Positions 30,789 through 43,500 of a DNA stretch of 64,000 bases are shown one piece after another. The notes beneath the pieces are model-generated. The model had not been told where the DNA came from, did not search any database, and saw only the letters and a list, made by a program, of their open reading frames with translations. Both the position numbers and the translations under genes were made by a program. Source of the stretch: Helichrysum umbraculigerum (Eukaryota; Streptophyta; Magnoliopsida; Asterales; Asteraceae); contig CATIUR010000006.1 in NCBI GenBank assembly GCA_949592205.1, positions 68,258,001 to 68,322,000 of the forward strand, in the 5' to 3' direction. Position 1 is the stretch's first letter. Every line of letters begins with the position of its first letter.

Positions 30789-31542
30789 AGGGCTGCACAC
30801 ACTAATACCAAAATACGAATTTCCGACGCGCATAACTTTTTACTCGTAAATACTTAGGCCCTGAAAATTTGCAGGCACCTCCATAATGCCAAAATGAAAC
30901 TTTCTATTTTTGCACTTTTCTAAAATACACGTTTTACGAGAAAACGGACGTATAACCACTTTTTGACTACAACTCAAATCACAAACCATGAACACTTGGA
31001 CTCTAACTTTTATTGCACACATAATCAACATACCAAAACAAGTCTAACACCATTGACCAAACCCACATAAGTACATTCTAACCCGATTTAACCCTTTTGA
31101 CCCGTTTTGGTGTCCATTTGGACACTTTCACCAAATCTACTACATAACAGCACCACATTACCCAATACCACACATGTTTGACTCTTACAACATTGTTGAC
31201 TATATGTCAACTTCTCATTTGACCAACCAATCACATTCGACACTTAATCACTTTTCAACACTTTGACCCAAACCAAACCAATCATATAACTTCATACACT
31301 TGACAACCACATACACTAGACACCATAACTCAGTTTGACTTTCAAAGTCAACTACTATACATTGACCAACATATTTAATTCAAAAACTCATTGTTTTGGC
31401 GATTTACACAATTGAGCATCAACACAACAATTCAAAAGAAAGAAGCATATTCTAACCATAAGCATGCTCCATATCCATGTCACTAGCATCTCATAACCCT
31501 TCTATCCACATGTCGCTAGCAAAACATCAACCTACAACATAA

Positions 31543-31572
31543 ACACTGAAACGGGTAAGCACAGCTGCTTAG
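31543..31572 (-). promoter_or_regulatory. Hairpin plus acceptor-like module of LTR E
   Basis: On the minus strand: CAC, stem TAAGC, loop AGCTGT, stem GCTTA, then CCCGTTTCAG (stem at 31556-31571). The copy in the 5' LTR is at 48348-48363. The stem differs from the TTAGC/GCTAA form of D but is fully paired. Confidence 0.5.
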
Positions 31573-32142
31573 TGAGTACACAGGCAATCAAACAAGCAAT
31601 ACACACATAACACTTAGCACATATCAACACAATACATAAGCACAAATTCACTGGGCTCTGAACACTGAACACTAAACACTGAACACTGTCTTAACCGCAG
31701 TTAACTCTCTGATCACCACTGAATCATTACACATAATCATTAACCAACAACAATCAAGTCACTAATCAACAATAACTTTTAACATAATCTTAAACACACA
31801 CACATAAGAAACAAAACATATAACAAGCAACTTTCACTTGATTGTATGATCCTCTAGCTCGGAAGCTATCCGGAAACACATACAACCAATTCATACACGG
31901 TTCACCACATAATCACTATTTAATCCACATATATCAACAAGTCATTTTCCACCCGATTGTGTAGCCTCTTACTCGAAAGCAATCCGGATCCAACACAATT
32001 GAATCATACACTATTCATCACCAATTCTTTTCATTTACTTTTAAGCTAGTGACTTACTCATTACTTGGCTAACATCAAGCTAATGAGAAAATCACTACTT
32101 TTATTACCAAGTAACATTTAATCACATAACAATTGAGAATAA

Positions 32143-34406
32143 TGATAACAATGAATAATGTTATATTTGTATAGTAATATTTCATAGTTTATATATACTT
32201 TAGTTACAATTATTTGATAAAAGTTAATTATTTCATATTTGCAAAATAGGTAGAAATAGAGTTTGTATTAGTATAGAATGAAAATAAGTCAAATAAAGTA
32301 GTTTTTGTATAAAAGTTAGTTTGACCTAAATATAGTTGGTACAAAGTGGTTAAAAGAGTAAAGAAAATAAATTAAGTTTGTACATATTTGAGTTCGAAAA
32401 GTTAACTGGGTTGAACGAAAATAAATAGATTGAATATTTATTGGAGTTTATGAGTTGGACCAAATAATTAGTTGGGTTAAATAATAGTAGTTAGTTAATA
32501 GTAATAAAGTAATATAAGTTAAATAATCATAAAACTAAACGTTGTTACCAACGTTAATAATGTTAATATAAAAATAATAATTATAATATAATAACTAATA
32601 ATAATAATTATTAATAATAAATATTTGTGTACATCTTTTGTGATGGAAGGCATAAAATGGCGCAGGAATTGAGAAGTCCAAGTCAAAGCAAGTCAAAGAT
32701 GAAAGGCTAGTCAATGAGATCAGATCAACGTGGCAATTGAAGTCATGAGGTAGCAAGCAACAAGTTAGGCCTGGCCAGCTGATTGGATATTTGTTTAAAT
32801 AAATTGGTCAAAGTAATTAAAATGGGCTGGTACAAATAAAAGGAGTTGGGCCGAATGAAATGGGCTTGGCCCAAGTCAAAAGTTTATGTGGAGCTGGAGC
32901 GTGGCATTAAAGATCATAAAAAAGGCAGAAGCTTCTAGTCGGCACATTATTGTTTTGCAAGTCGGTGGAATCAAAAGCAAAGGCGGCTGAACTTAAACTT
33001 GCGGAGTACGATATTTTGATCCGTACGGCGGATCAAAATCCATACGTCGTATGGATTGGTTTGCAGCAATATTTTAATAGCAGCCTTCATTCTGTCGCAG
33101 ACACACAAACTTTTTCACATAATAAAAATTAGGGTACGAATATTAGAGGTATTTTTGAGGGTTTTTCATACTTTTGGAGATCGTTCATTTGTTTCAATCA
33201 TTCGGCTACTACGGATCATCATTTAATCATTGTAATCATTCGTTTACTCTTTTATTTCATAATAATTATGTTTTCTTTGATTGCAATTATTTCTTGTGAT
33301 TGTTCTTGCTTGAATATGAGTAGCTAAACATTTTTACACTTACTTGAATGATGTGATCTAATGATTAGGGTTGTTATCTTTTGATATTTATGTTGAATTA
33401 TTTTTGTTTAATCGTGAACCTTATGTATTCGAGTTTATATTAATTGATTTATCTTGTTGGTAGATTATTATATGATCAATTTAGCGGGAGCTTTTTCATA
33501 TAATAGTTTATTATAATTATTTGTCTATGAATAATTGTTAATTGATTGCGGAAGCAGATATTAAACAAGATAATCGTTTAAACATGAATTGTTAGTAGGT
33601 GAAGTTGACGGAAGTTATTCACTAGATTAAATCTTAAATTATTGAATCGAAATTAAGGTGTAGGTTAAGTGGACGCACTAATCTTTATTTTAATTAAGAT
33701 TTATATATTCAACATAATTAAACTATCTATTGCAATTTAATTAATGTTTAATTGAAACTATTATGTGTTTAAGTTTTACATATTATTGAAGTTTGTTAAT
33801 GATTTAATTAGTGGCTATAGCGAACGTTTGTCACAAAGTTATTTCATTATTTAATTATATGTCTATGTATGATTAATCCAATGATAGCGGACGCAGATTT
33901 GGTACATGTTAAATAATTAAACTTAAATGTATAAGGTGATGATATTGGCGAATGTCTTTCATTAAATTAAATTATTAATTAGTTAATTAAGATTTATGTG
34001 AAGGTTATGGCGAATGTTAAACCTGATCTAAATTAAGATGAGCATAGATTGCTAGATAACCTGGTTTTATTATACAACCCGAAATCATTAGTGAGCTAGT
34101 TCAAGTAAGTGTCGTTTTTAATATCTGATAAAGTTCAATTAATCAATCTGACTCGTCCTGAGTCCACTTAGTTTATTAAATTTAGTTGTTAAGCAAAGTG
34201 ACAATTCGGTCACAACAAACCCAAGTCTTTTATGTACGAATTTAATTACATTTTTAGTTTTAATTCTTAAATTTACAATCCCTGTGGAATGAACTTGGAC
34301 TTACTGTAGCTATACTATACACGATAGGGTATACTTACCTCAGTTGTGTAATAGTAAACGATCAGTATTTCTTTGTTTAATTTTTATAACTAGATTTTAC
34401 ACATCA
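32143..34406 (+). mobile_element. Solo LTR G (Athila/Tat-like), inserted in LTR E
   Basis: 2264 bp, TGATAACAAT..ACACATCA, with target duplication AATAA at 32138-32142 and 34407-34411. The other LTR of E shows the uninterrupted sequence at about 48930. A TCCCTGTGGAATGAAC string near the right end is of the kind seen near the 3' end of plant Athila/Tat LTRs, hence the + orientation. No coding content. Confidence 0.88.
33013..33056 (+). repeat. Two adjacent perfect palindromes in LTR G
   Basis: ATTTTGATCCG-TACGG-CGGATCAAAAT (33013-33039, 11-bp stem) overlapping by two bases with ATCCATACG-T-CGTATGGAT (33038-33056, 9-bp stem). Confidence 0.92.
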
Positions 34407-34991
34407 AATAACAAGTAATTTAACACAACAACTAAATTAAGCAATAAACATAATTAAACAAACATAAACAAATAACTTATTCCTGATTGTGTAAACCTCT
34501 AGCCCGCAAGCTATTCGGTACTACACAATCACATCACCTGTTTAACCCCCGTATCACTCACCACAATCTCTTAGATGATTTCACCAACGAAAGCTCTCCA
34601 TGTCTCTAACACCTACATAATCATACATATCATCATAAAAATACTTAGGCACTAATCAATCATTTCAATAACTCATAACCATATTCAACCCTTCCCCACT
34701 TTAATTTGATTCTTTAACTAACTATACCAAAACTATAACACCCCTCGTTTCATTATAAACAATTAATATAATAATGGCGACTCGGAAGCGTATATTTAAA
34801 ACATACTGTCAATGTACTCAAAATGTCAATAAACTTTTTCAAACTAAATACATGACATTTCAACAACTCGGTGTTATATAATTCAAAACATTTCTTTAGT
34901 TATCAAAATAACATCAGAGTAAAAGTCTGTCAAGCATTCCATCAATTCCAAACACTTCCTGCCCCGCCCAATATGTCCCATCACTTATAAC

Positions 34992-35032
34992 CTGCAGGAA
35001 GAACTGTGGTGGGGTTAGCATAAAGCTAAGTG
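34992..35032 (-). promoter_or_regulatory. Hairpin plus acceptor-like module of LTR F
   Basis: On the minus strand: CAC, stem TTAGC, loop TTTAT, stem GCTAA (35029 to 35015), then a pyrimidine-rich tract ending in CCTGCAG near 34992. Confidence 0.55.
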
Positions 35033-35957
35033 AATAAAACTATAAACAACAGTCCAACTTAGCATAACAATCTGTTTACATCAAATAACAATAAACAGAA
35101 AATCAATCAGTCAATCATTCAATCACGCAACTTCCAATCAAGCGTTATCAATCGTCATGAGGACCGGTGGCTCCTGAGACACCCTAATACCGGTTTGGTA
35201 CTCAAGGAACTCTTATCAACCATCTGTATTGGCCTATACAGAATTACCGATGACCAGTTGTTAATCACACACGACCTAGATCTCTGAACCAACTTTTCAA
35301 GTTCCAAGATCTCCTGTCGTCTACAATAACAACCAAGTCCAACCATCAAGTCAAGTTGACCTCAGAATCTTACATACTAGCTCAAACAGCCAAGTAAGCA
35401 AACAACCAAACTAACCTGGGAAGATATCTCAAACAAATACATCCTATCAAAGTAATACTATAATTACTGGTTTTAACCAAATCATTACAACTAAATCACA
35501 CTGAGGTTACAGATCCACTCACCGACACCTCAGCCACAAGCTCAGAAGTCTAATATTACTGAGCCTTCTCCATATCTGAGAATACAATCAATAAACAATG
35601 AGTTAGTAACTTGTCTCAACTGATAATACTTAGGTAATTAACACCGTTACACAATCATAACATAATTACATGTATCAGGTGATCCCTAAGATCACAGCAA
35701 ACAAAAGTTCAATTCGGAACAAAATCAAAAAGTCCCGAAATAGGGTTCAAAAACTGTAAAATGCCATTTTCGACCCCTAAACGACCCCGAATGGCCAAAA
35801 ACCACCTAGACTCTTAGCATAGAGCTTTGATCAGTGGGCCGTTTTCGAGTGACCATGCAACTTTCAACCCGATCTGAGTTAATGAAATTCGTCACTCAGT
35901 CGTGACCCTGAAAACTCTTGCGCGTTTTCAAAATTTGCAAACCAAATTTGAGTACAT

Positions 35958-36115
35958 GATCCGCCGGATCAGCCATTATTTGCCTGAATCCGCCGGATTC
36001 AGGCGAATCCGCCGGATTCCCCATTTATTGACTCAATCCGCCGGATTTAATTGAATCCGCCGGATTCCCTATTTTTTACTTGAATCCGCCGGATTCAATT
36101 GAATCCGCAGGATTC
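35958..36115 (-). repeat. Palindrome array GAATCCGCCGGATTC in LTR F
   Basis: Seven copies: 35958-35970, 35986-36000, 36005-36019, 36035-36047, 36053-36067, 36082-36096 and 36101-36115 (last with one change). They form doublets separated by 4-5 nt, with about 14-15 nt between doublets: the same layout as the unrelated-looking array of LTR A. Confidence 0.93.
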
Positions 36116-37554
36116 CCTCTTCGTCCCTGCAACCTGCGATCTGTTCAAAACCCTAACCCACGGGTTTTTATACCCAAATCACCCAAACTCGATTTCTAAC
36201 TGTTTTATACCATACATAACTTCAGATAATCATCACATAATACTTATAACAAGTTTCTAACGTCCAATTCTTCCAAATCATCAATTTCAATCAAATTGAT
36301 TTAAATTCAAACTTACCTCAATTAAAGAACACTGAATTGAGATGATGATTATGATGAAACGTGAATCAATTACAGCTCCAAATTCGTTTTCAATTTGTTT
36401 TCTAAAGTTTGATTTGGATTTCTAAGGTTTTTGGTGGTTTTTGAAGTTCATAATGAACTTTCCTAAAGAGGAAAGTTAATATTTAAGTCGGCTAACAAAC
36501 CGCCTTCAATTATACGGGTATAATTTAATACCCCATCTCAATCTATTGTCTGGAACCCGAAAACCATTTACGAGTCCAAACATTTTATTATACCGTCAAC
36601 TATATTAATTTACAACAATTAATAATTCACTTATCACATTGGAATAGTCGACTCCTATTCCAATTATTTCAACTAATTCCGACAATATTATTTCCAAACA
36701 CATTTAAATACTTATTTAAATCAAGAAATAATATAAACCAACTAGGTCCATTTCGAGGATGTTACAAAAACCATCTTTCATAATCATAACATGTCAATTA
36801 TCTAATTATCCATTTACTACTTCAATTCTTGTTCCATCACCATATTCATACTCTATTAACATCATTTTATATAAATTTAACATAACTCATAAAAATCACC
36901 ATGTTAACCCTTAAGGATTCTTCACTTTTCACTTGTATTATATTTATCAATAATCATAACAACACTTACTAACATCAATTAATCATATTAAATACCTAAT
37001 TTCATATTAAAATCACTAGTTTCATAAACCCCATTAAATCCCTCAAGAACACTAATCATAATTTCATCAATTTCATCATGTTCTATGATTACCAACAATC
37101 TCTATAACACTAATTAACACCAATTCCACCATATTAAAACCCTAATTTCGGATTGAAACCATGAACTCTTTAAAACCCCCCATGAAACCCAAACCCTAGG
37201 TTAAAATCACGAAAGAAATCACTTACAAAAGCTTGAGAGAATGGAAGAGATGAATAATTGAAACCCTAATTGCTTGAATCAAAGATTAGAAGTTGAATCT
37301 TAATTCTTGAATTAGTTCCTGCAATCTTTTGTTCTTCACCCATAAAGCTCTGGAATGTTTTTGGAATAATAATGAAACTGTATACGTACGTATGTGTATA
37401 TAACTTAATAATTTCATTCCCTTTATTTCGTACAGTCTGGAACTGATAAAACCGTTTACGTTTTCTAATTATATTGTATTATTTAAATAACCATTCTTCA
37501 TAATAATTATATATTCACGTACGAAATTAATTTCCTGAAATTCGGGGTGTTACA

Positions 37555-38290
37555 ACTCTCCCCCACTTTATTTCATTCGTGTCCTCACGAATGGCACTCA
37601 TACTACTCAGTCTTAACACTATCTCTACTCATGCACAAACACTTAATCATCTTTAGAACACTTCACTTAATTCACTGGTTATACATAAACGCATATATCA
37701 CTTAATTCTACTCAAGCACATTATCAACACTAACTCTACAAACTCTTAATCATATGCCCCTTACATATTGGTTTCACATAATTTAGTGAAATACGTATCA
37801 CTAGATAATACAAGACTATTACTCCTACTTTCTTTATTATCTTTTTCTTATCATAATATCTAACACGTAATTCACATAGTTTAAACACCTCTTCTCTTAC
37901 ACTCTATCATAACAATCACACTAAATCACTTTGATAGTTGATAACTCCAACAATTCCATGTGAAATAGCATAATATAACTACGGTGATCAGGCGTAGACA
38001 TATTATGTTATACACACTTCCTTCTCAAGCTATTTCATATCATCGTTTTCTAATGTGATTCCCACACAAACACATAACATACAACTCAATTAACAGTTTA
38101 CACACAATAAATAACAATTTAACAGTTAAACACATAGTCAAAAACTACTTCACTACTTATCTACCTTATTTGCACATACAAACTTCAACAATTAACTATT
38201 TAGCATAATCATAATCATAATCATAACAATTCAAACAACACATAATGGTTTAAGTTTAAGCAATCCTATCATGGATTACATAACTCTCTT
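37555..38290 (-). other. Non-coding interior of element E
   Basis: In minus orientation this runs up to the 3' LTR, ending in a polypurine tract TAAAGTGGGGGAGAG (37555-37570 region). No gag or pol can be read in any frame. Together with 23 bp beside the primer site it is all that E contains between its LTRs, about 0.76 kb. Confidence 0.8.
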
Positions 38291-39114
38291 TGTAACATCC
38301 TCAAATGTGGCCTAGTTGAAATACGGTATTTCCCTTAATTTAATTGTTATTTAAATTGTATTTTAAATACTTGGTGTATTTGATGGCTAAATTAATAGGT
38401 CAATTGGTCAATTGGCTTATTGTGATAAATGAATTATTACATGTTTTAAATTTATTTAGTCGACGGTATAATAAAAACTTATTTCTCGCAAATGGTTTTT
38501 AGGTTCCAGACAATAGATTTAGGACGGGTATAATTTTAACTAAAATGGAGCTGAGTCATAAAGATCAGTCGACACTTGTTTCATCATTTTGACATAACAC
38601 CAAATTGTTCCTGACTTGTGTTTTGCTCTCAAGAACACATTTTCTCAAATCAAATACACCATCTGATTTCATCAAATTAAGGCTGTGATTGTGATTACAT
38701 TGTGTTCTTCATCTCCTTCATCTAGCTACCATCTCCATTGTAAGTGAATTTACACCATTTTCATGTAAATGCTTGAATTATTAAGTTTGGTAAATTGATG
38801 ATAGAATGGAGTTAAATTCGTGTTTAAAATGTGTTATATGATTATGGTAAACTGATTACATAGTTGCATTTCAGATTGTTGCAATCAATTTGTTGAAATA
38901 TGAATTTGAGCTAAAATCTTAAATATCTTGAAAATTGATGCATGTATGAATTGAAGTGTTTGATGATGTTAGTTGTTGTTGCAATATGTTTATACATGTT
39001 AGTATAGGTCACTTAAGTGTTAAATTCGTGTATTGTAGCTGAAACTTGATGATTTGCAATTTTGGTTCGAGCTGAAACTAGTTGCAGGTCTGAACCATTG
39101 CTGCAAAACATAGG

Positions 39115-39369
39115 AACGCGATCCCGAAACCCTTGCCCGGATCGCGTTGCTATGTGTATTTTGATCCCAAGATGATTTTGTACGTATGAACGCGATCCAG
39201 TCCCTATCATACGGATCGCGTTAGCTAGTGTTAATTTGGATCAACGGATTTTGTTCCTTGGAACGCGATCCAGCTCCTTGTCCCGGATCGCGTTTGCAAG
39301 TGTATTTTGGCAACAGAATATTTTGGTGTTAAGGAACGCGATCCAGCCACACCTTATCCGGATCGCGTT
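39115..39369 (+). repeat. Four hairpins with constant 10-bp stem in LTR D
   Basis: AACGCGATCC..GGATCGCGTT at 39115-39148, 39189-39222, 39262-39294 and 39335-39369, spaced about 73 nt. Loops of 13-15 nt differ between copies. All lie inside the putative first leader intron. The array is repeated in the 3' LTR from 46050; the third hairpin there has one stem substitution (GATCT). Confidence 0.93.
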
Positions 39370-40035
39370 TGTTAGTTTTACTTTGACGAATTTGACAACT
39401 TGTGACTTGTGTGCTTATGTTATTTAACGAGTATTGAAAGTATAGTATGAGCATTATACGACATTAATTATGTGAATGTTATATTATAAATTCTAAACAT
39501 TAGAGGCTAACTCGGGTTTTGATCGTGTTCTCAGATAACCAGAAGACTCAATAAGATAAGATCTTTGAGTGGAGACTACAGTCGACAAGGGTGAGTGGAT
39601 CTTGGACTGTCAGTCTAATTTGGTTGTAACAATATGGTTACAATGGGTAAATGTGAATTTACTGTTTTCATTGTTAAGTTAATAGTTTGCCATGATGGTT
39701 ATATTTAACTTAATTGTTGGTGTCCTTGATTGCCATGATGGTTGTGGACTATATGAATGTCGGGGGTCAACGTGTGTTGGGTTTGAGTACTATTACTGTG
39801 GACATCATAAGTGCTTTGTACATGTGTTGTTCACTGAGATTATGTTGTAAGTAGTAATAGTACCAAGCTATCGGTTTAGCCACTGATTTGGCCTTCAGTT
39901 GGTTTTAAGTGTTACTTGGGGAACCACCGCGGCATGAGGGTACTCCAAGGACCACCGATCCTTCATGATTAACTGTTGCTATGCTTTGCTGTATTCATTT
40001 GTTAAGCTAAGTTAGGTGATAGTTTGAGATTTATT

Positions 40036-40073
40036 CACTTAGCTTCGTGCTAACCCCTCATTACTTCTTGCAG
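40036..40073 (+). promoter_or_regulatory. Hairpin plus acceptor-like module of LTR D
   Basis: CAC, stem TTAGC (40039-40043), loop TTCGT, stem GCTAA (40049-40053), then a C/T-rich tract ending in CTTGCAG at 40073. Confidence 0.55.
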
Positions 40074-40307
40074 GTTTACTTTGGTATGTGGGTGGGCAAG
40101 AAGTACTATAGGAATGGAATGTTTGACAGGCTCACTCTGTTTTGTTAACTATGTTAATGTTATGACATATGTTTTGGATTTCTATAACACTAAACTTATT
40201 GTGTGTAATGTCTAGGATAATCTAGTTTAAAGACTGTATGTATTTGGATTGCCATTTTGAAATGTAAATATGCACTCCAATGTCTTGTATCTAAACTTGC
40301 GCTTCCC

Positions 40308-40310
<3 letters not shown>

Positions 40311-40348
<38 letters not shown>
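40311..40348 (+). repeat. A-run inside LTR D near its 3' end
   Basis: About 36 A, 30 nt before the LTR end. The 3' LTR copy (near 47247-47276) is about 7 nt shorter. Solo LTR B has a comparable run at the same position; LTRs C and F do not. Confidence 0.9.
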
Positions 40349-40351
<3 letters not shown>

Positions 40352-40381
40352 CCTTGTATTTTCGAGTCGGGCGTTATAAAT

Positions 40382-40393
40382 TGGTATCAGAGC
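40382..40393 (+). other. Primer binding site of element D
   Basis: TGGTATCAGAGC, three bases after the LTR end; initiator Met tRNA type. Confidence 0.95.
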
Positions 40394-40554
40394 AAAGGTT
40401 TGGGTGAATTGAACATAGGTTAATTGTTCAATCCCAAATCTATTTGTGTTAGTCAAACATTCCAGGGAAGGGGATTGAGCTAGTGAGTATGATTTTGTTA
40501 GTATTGTTAAGTACTAACAATTAACGGGTTATGAGATGTGTTGTGATACAGGAT

Positions 40555-43500
40555 ATGGCAGAAAATAACGCTCCGACCAGTACCCCGATCAATGCTTCTG
40601 GAGTGAGAGACTCTCCTCCTGAAATTCAATCTCAAAGTCAAGGTCAGCCTAGTACTACACTCCCTGCAAATGAATTGAGCCGTGATGAGTACACCTTGTA
40701 TTTAGAGGATGAGTTAAACAAATATAAGGAATTATATGAGCAACAAGCTAGAACATCCAGGCAGATTCCTGTTGTTAGTACGATTACACCTCCGTTGGTG
40801 ACATCACAGTTTTCTATGCCACCGCCTATTTACCACCAGACATCAGCTCCTTTTTCTTCTTCAGGACCTTCAGGATTTCAGTTTCCGGTATTTCCTCCTC
40901 CATCTCAACAAAAATTATGTTCATTCAAGACCTTTAGATCTAGTGGACCTTCAGATTTCTTTGGGAGTACAAATCCTTCTGTGACCATGGATTGGTTAAG
41001 AGATGTCGAAAGGAAATTTGAGGTTTGTCGATGTGAGGATGAGATCAAGGTAACTTATGCAGTGCAACTTTTAAAGGGTCCGGCAATGGGATGGTGGGAT
41101 TCTATCACCTCTCATTTAACACCTCAGCAAAAAGCTTCCATTACATGGTCTGATTTCCATAATGAGGTTTGTAAGAAATATTGCTCCGGGTATGACATGA
41201 CTCGCATTAGGCGTGAATTCTTGGATATGCAATTGACTGATAGTATGACTATGGAGGACCTTATCTCCCAGTTTACCGATAAATTGAGATTTGTACATCA
41301 ATGGGTACCGGATGAAAGGACAAAGATTGACCATTTTGTTGGAATGTTACCCCATAATTATCGGACTACTGTGAGACTTGCAGGTGATCTTAACCAAGCT
41401 TTTGATTTGGCTCGTTCTGTAGACGGTGATATTCGAGCTCATGGTTTAGAGATTAAAGACAAGTCCCCAATGAAACCCAAAGGTGAATCTACTTCAGGTC
41501 AGGGGAAGAAGAAATGGCAAGGTAATAACAATAACCGAAAACCAAATGTTATTGGTGGTGCAGTGGATAGATCAAATTGGTGCCAGAATTGCAAGTCTAG
41601 GCACACGGGACATTGTACACCTCAGACTGCTAGGTGTATTAAGTGTGGTCAGTTCGGTCATGACATTAAGGATTGTCCTTTTCATAAGCCAGTGTGTTGG
41701 AATTGTCGCAAGGAAGGACATCGTTCGAGTGCGTGTCCAGAGGAAAGGAAGCAAAAATCGGGAACGGTCGGAGGGTCATCATCATCTGCTGGCCAGAAAA
41801 GAAAGAATCCTCCAGTTCCAACGGGTCGGGCTTTTAGAATGACCGTGGATGAAGCGGTAGTAGCCGAGGACGTCATAACTGGTACTTTCCTTATTAATTC
41901 AGTACCGGCATGCGCCTTATTTGATTCGGGGGCAAATTGTTCCTTTATGTCCTTGGTATTCTGTGATAGACTTAAATTGACACCTACATGTATTCCAAAA
42001 CCTATTGAGGTCGAGGTAGCGGATGGAAAGTTAGTTTCGGTTACCACATCGGTTACTGGAGCTAGTATTTCGATTGAGGGTCATAGTTTCCCTGTTTCTT
42101 TTCTATTGATGCCTATTCATGGGTTTGATGTTGTGTTAGGCATGGATTGGTTGAGTCGTAATAAAGCCAATATAGATTGTCATAAGAAGCTAATAAAAAT
42201 TCCAATTTCAGACGAGTCATATGTCGTGGCTCGGGGGGAAAGGGAGAGGGTTAGTATACCTTTGATCTCTATGATGAAAGCTAGAAAATCTCTAGCTAAA
42301 GGGTGTGATTCTTATTTAGCCTATGTTGTCGATGCTAAGCTAGAAAAGAAAGCCATTAGTAATGTCCGAGTTGTTTCTGAGTATTCGGATGTTTTCCCTG
42401 ATGAATTGCCTGGTTTACCTCCGGTTAGAGAAGTAGAATACAAAATTGAGTTAATTCCTGGTTCTACTCCGGTAGCTAAGGCACCTTATAGATTAGCTCC
42501 CTCCGAAATCCGTGAAATGATGAATCAAATTCAGGAATTATTAGATAAGGGTTTTGTTAGACCCAGTTCTTCTCCTTGGGGTGCTCCTGTGTTATTCGTT
42601 AAAAAGAAAGATGGCACTTTCCGTATGTGTATTGATTATAGAGAATTGAATAAGAGGACCGTAAAGAATAAGTATCCTTTGCCCCGAATAGATGAGTTGT
42701 TTGATCAATTGCAAGGATCTTCATTTTTCTCTAAGATAGACTTGAGATCGGGTTATCACCAAGTCCGGGTTTGTGGGGAGGATATCCCTAAAACAGCTTT
42801 TCGCACTCGCTATGGTCATTATGAATTCCTTGTTATGCCTTTTGGGTTGACTAACGCTCCAGCAATTTTCATGGATTTGATGAACAGGGTTTGTAGACCT
42901 TTTCTCGATAAATTTGTCATTGTATTCATTGATGATATTTTAGTCTATTCTAAATCTGAATCTGATCACGAAGTACATTTGCGTTTAGTTCTTGACACCT
43001 TGAGAAAGGAGAAATTGTATGCTAAGTTTTCAAAATGTGAATTTTGGCTTCGTGAAGTTCAGTTTTTGGGGCACATCATTTGTGAAGATGGGGTTAAAGT
43101 GGATCCATCTAAAATTGAGGCTGTCATGAATTGGCAATCACCTAAATCTCCGTCAGAGATCAAGAGTTTTCTGGGTTTGGCAGGTTATTACAGAAAATTT
43201 ATTAAAGATTTCTCCAAGATTGCAGGTTCTTTGACTAAATTAACTCGTAAGGATGTGAAATTTCTGTGGGGTGATCAACAGGAATCGGCTTTTCAGACTT
43301 TGAAACAATTGTTGTGTCAGGCTCCTGTTTTAGCTTTACCTGACGGATCCGAGGATTTTATTGTATATTGTGATGCTTCACATGCGGGTTTAGGTTGTGT
43401 TTTAATGCAACGAGACCGTGTTATTGCCTATGCTTCCCGTCAGCTGAAACCTCATGAGATTAACTATCCTACCCATGACTTGGAACTTGCAGCTGTGGTT

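Larger units (their letters stand above)
34734..36766 (-). mobile_element. Solo LTR F (chromovirus type), inserted in LTR E
   Basis: 2033 bp. Read on the minus strand it starts TGTAACATCC and ends GAGGGGTGTTATA, the same ends as the LTR of element C. Target duplication AAAAC at 34729-34733 and 36767-36771; the empty site is at about 49253-49257. It carries a palindrome array (35958-36115), a putative mini-exon (35523-35575) and the hairpin/acceptor module (34992-35029). Confidence 0.93.
30541..37554 (-). mobile_element. 3' LTR of element E (minus strand), interrupted by solo LTRs G and F
   Basis: In minus orientation it starts TGTAACACCCC (at 37554) and ends GGGGCGTTTCA (at 30541). The element's 5-bp target duplication AGAAA is at 30536-30540 and 50039-50043. 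Removing the insertions 32143-34406 and 34734-36766 with their duplications leaves about 2.7 kb, matching the other LTR (47335-50038). The two LTRs differ by roughly 2% over the stretch I compared, so E is older than D. A palindrome array (30694-30788) and the hairpin/acceptor module (31556-31571) are present. Confidence 0.93.
38291..40378 (+). mobile_element. 5' LTR of element D
   Basis: 2088 bp, TGTAACATCC..GGGCGTTATA. Target duplication CTCTT at 38286-38290 and 47307-47311. By eye it differs from the 3' LTR by one substitution and the length of an A-run. A two-intron leader is suggested: donor GTAAGT (38740), acceptor TCTCAG (39534), mini-exon 39535-39590, donor GTGAGT (39591), acceptor TTGCAG (40073). 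Confidence 0.96.

Noticed and set aside
39013..39427. Open frames of 63-65 codons in LTR D, repeated at 45948-46362
   Set aside because: They run through the hairpin array of the LTR and have no start context or homology.
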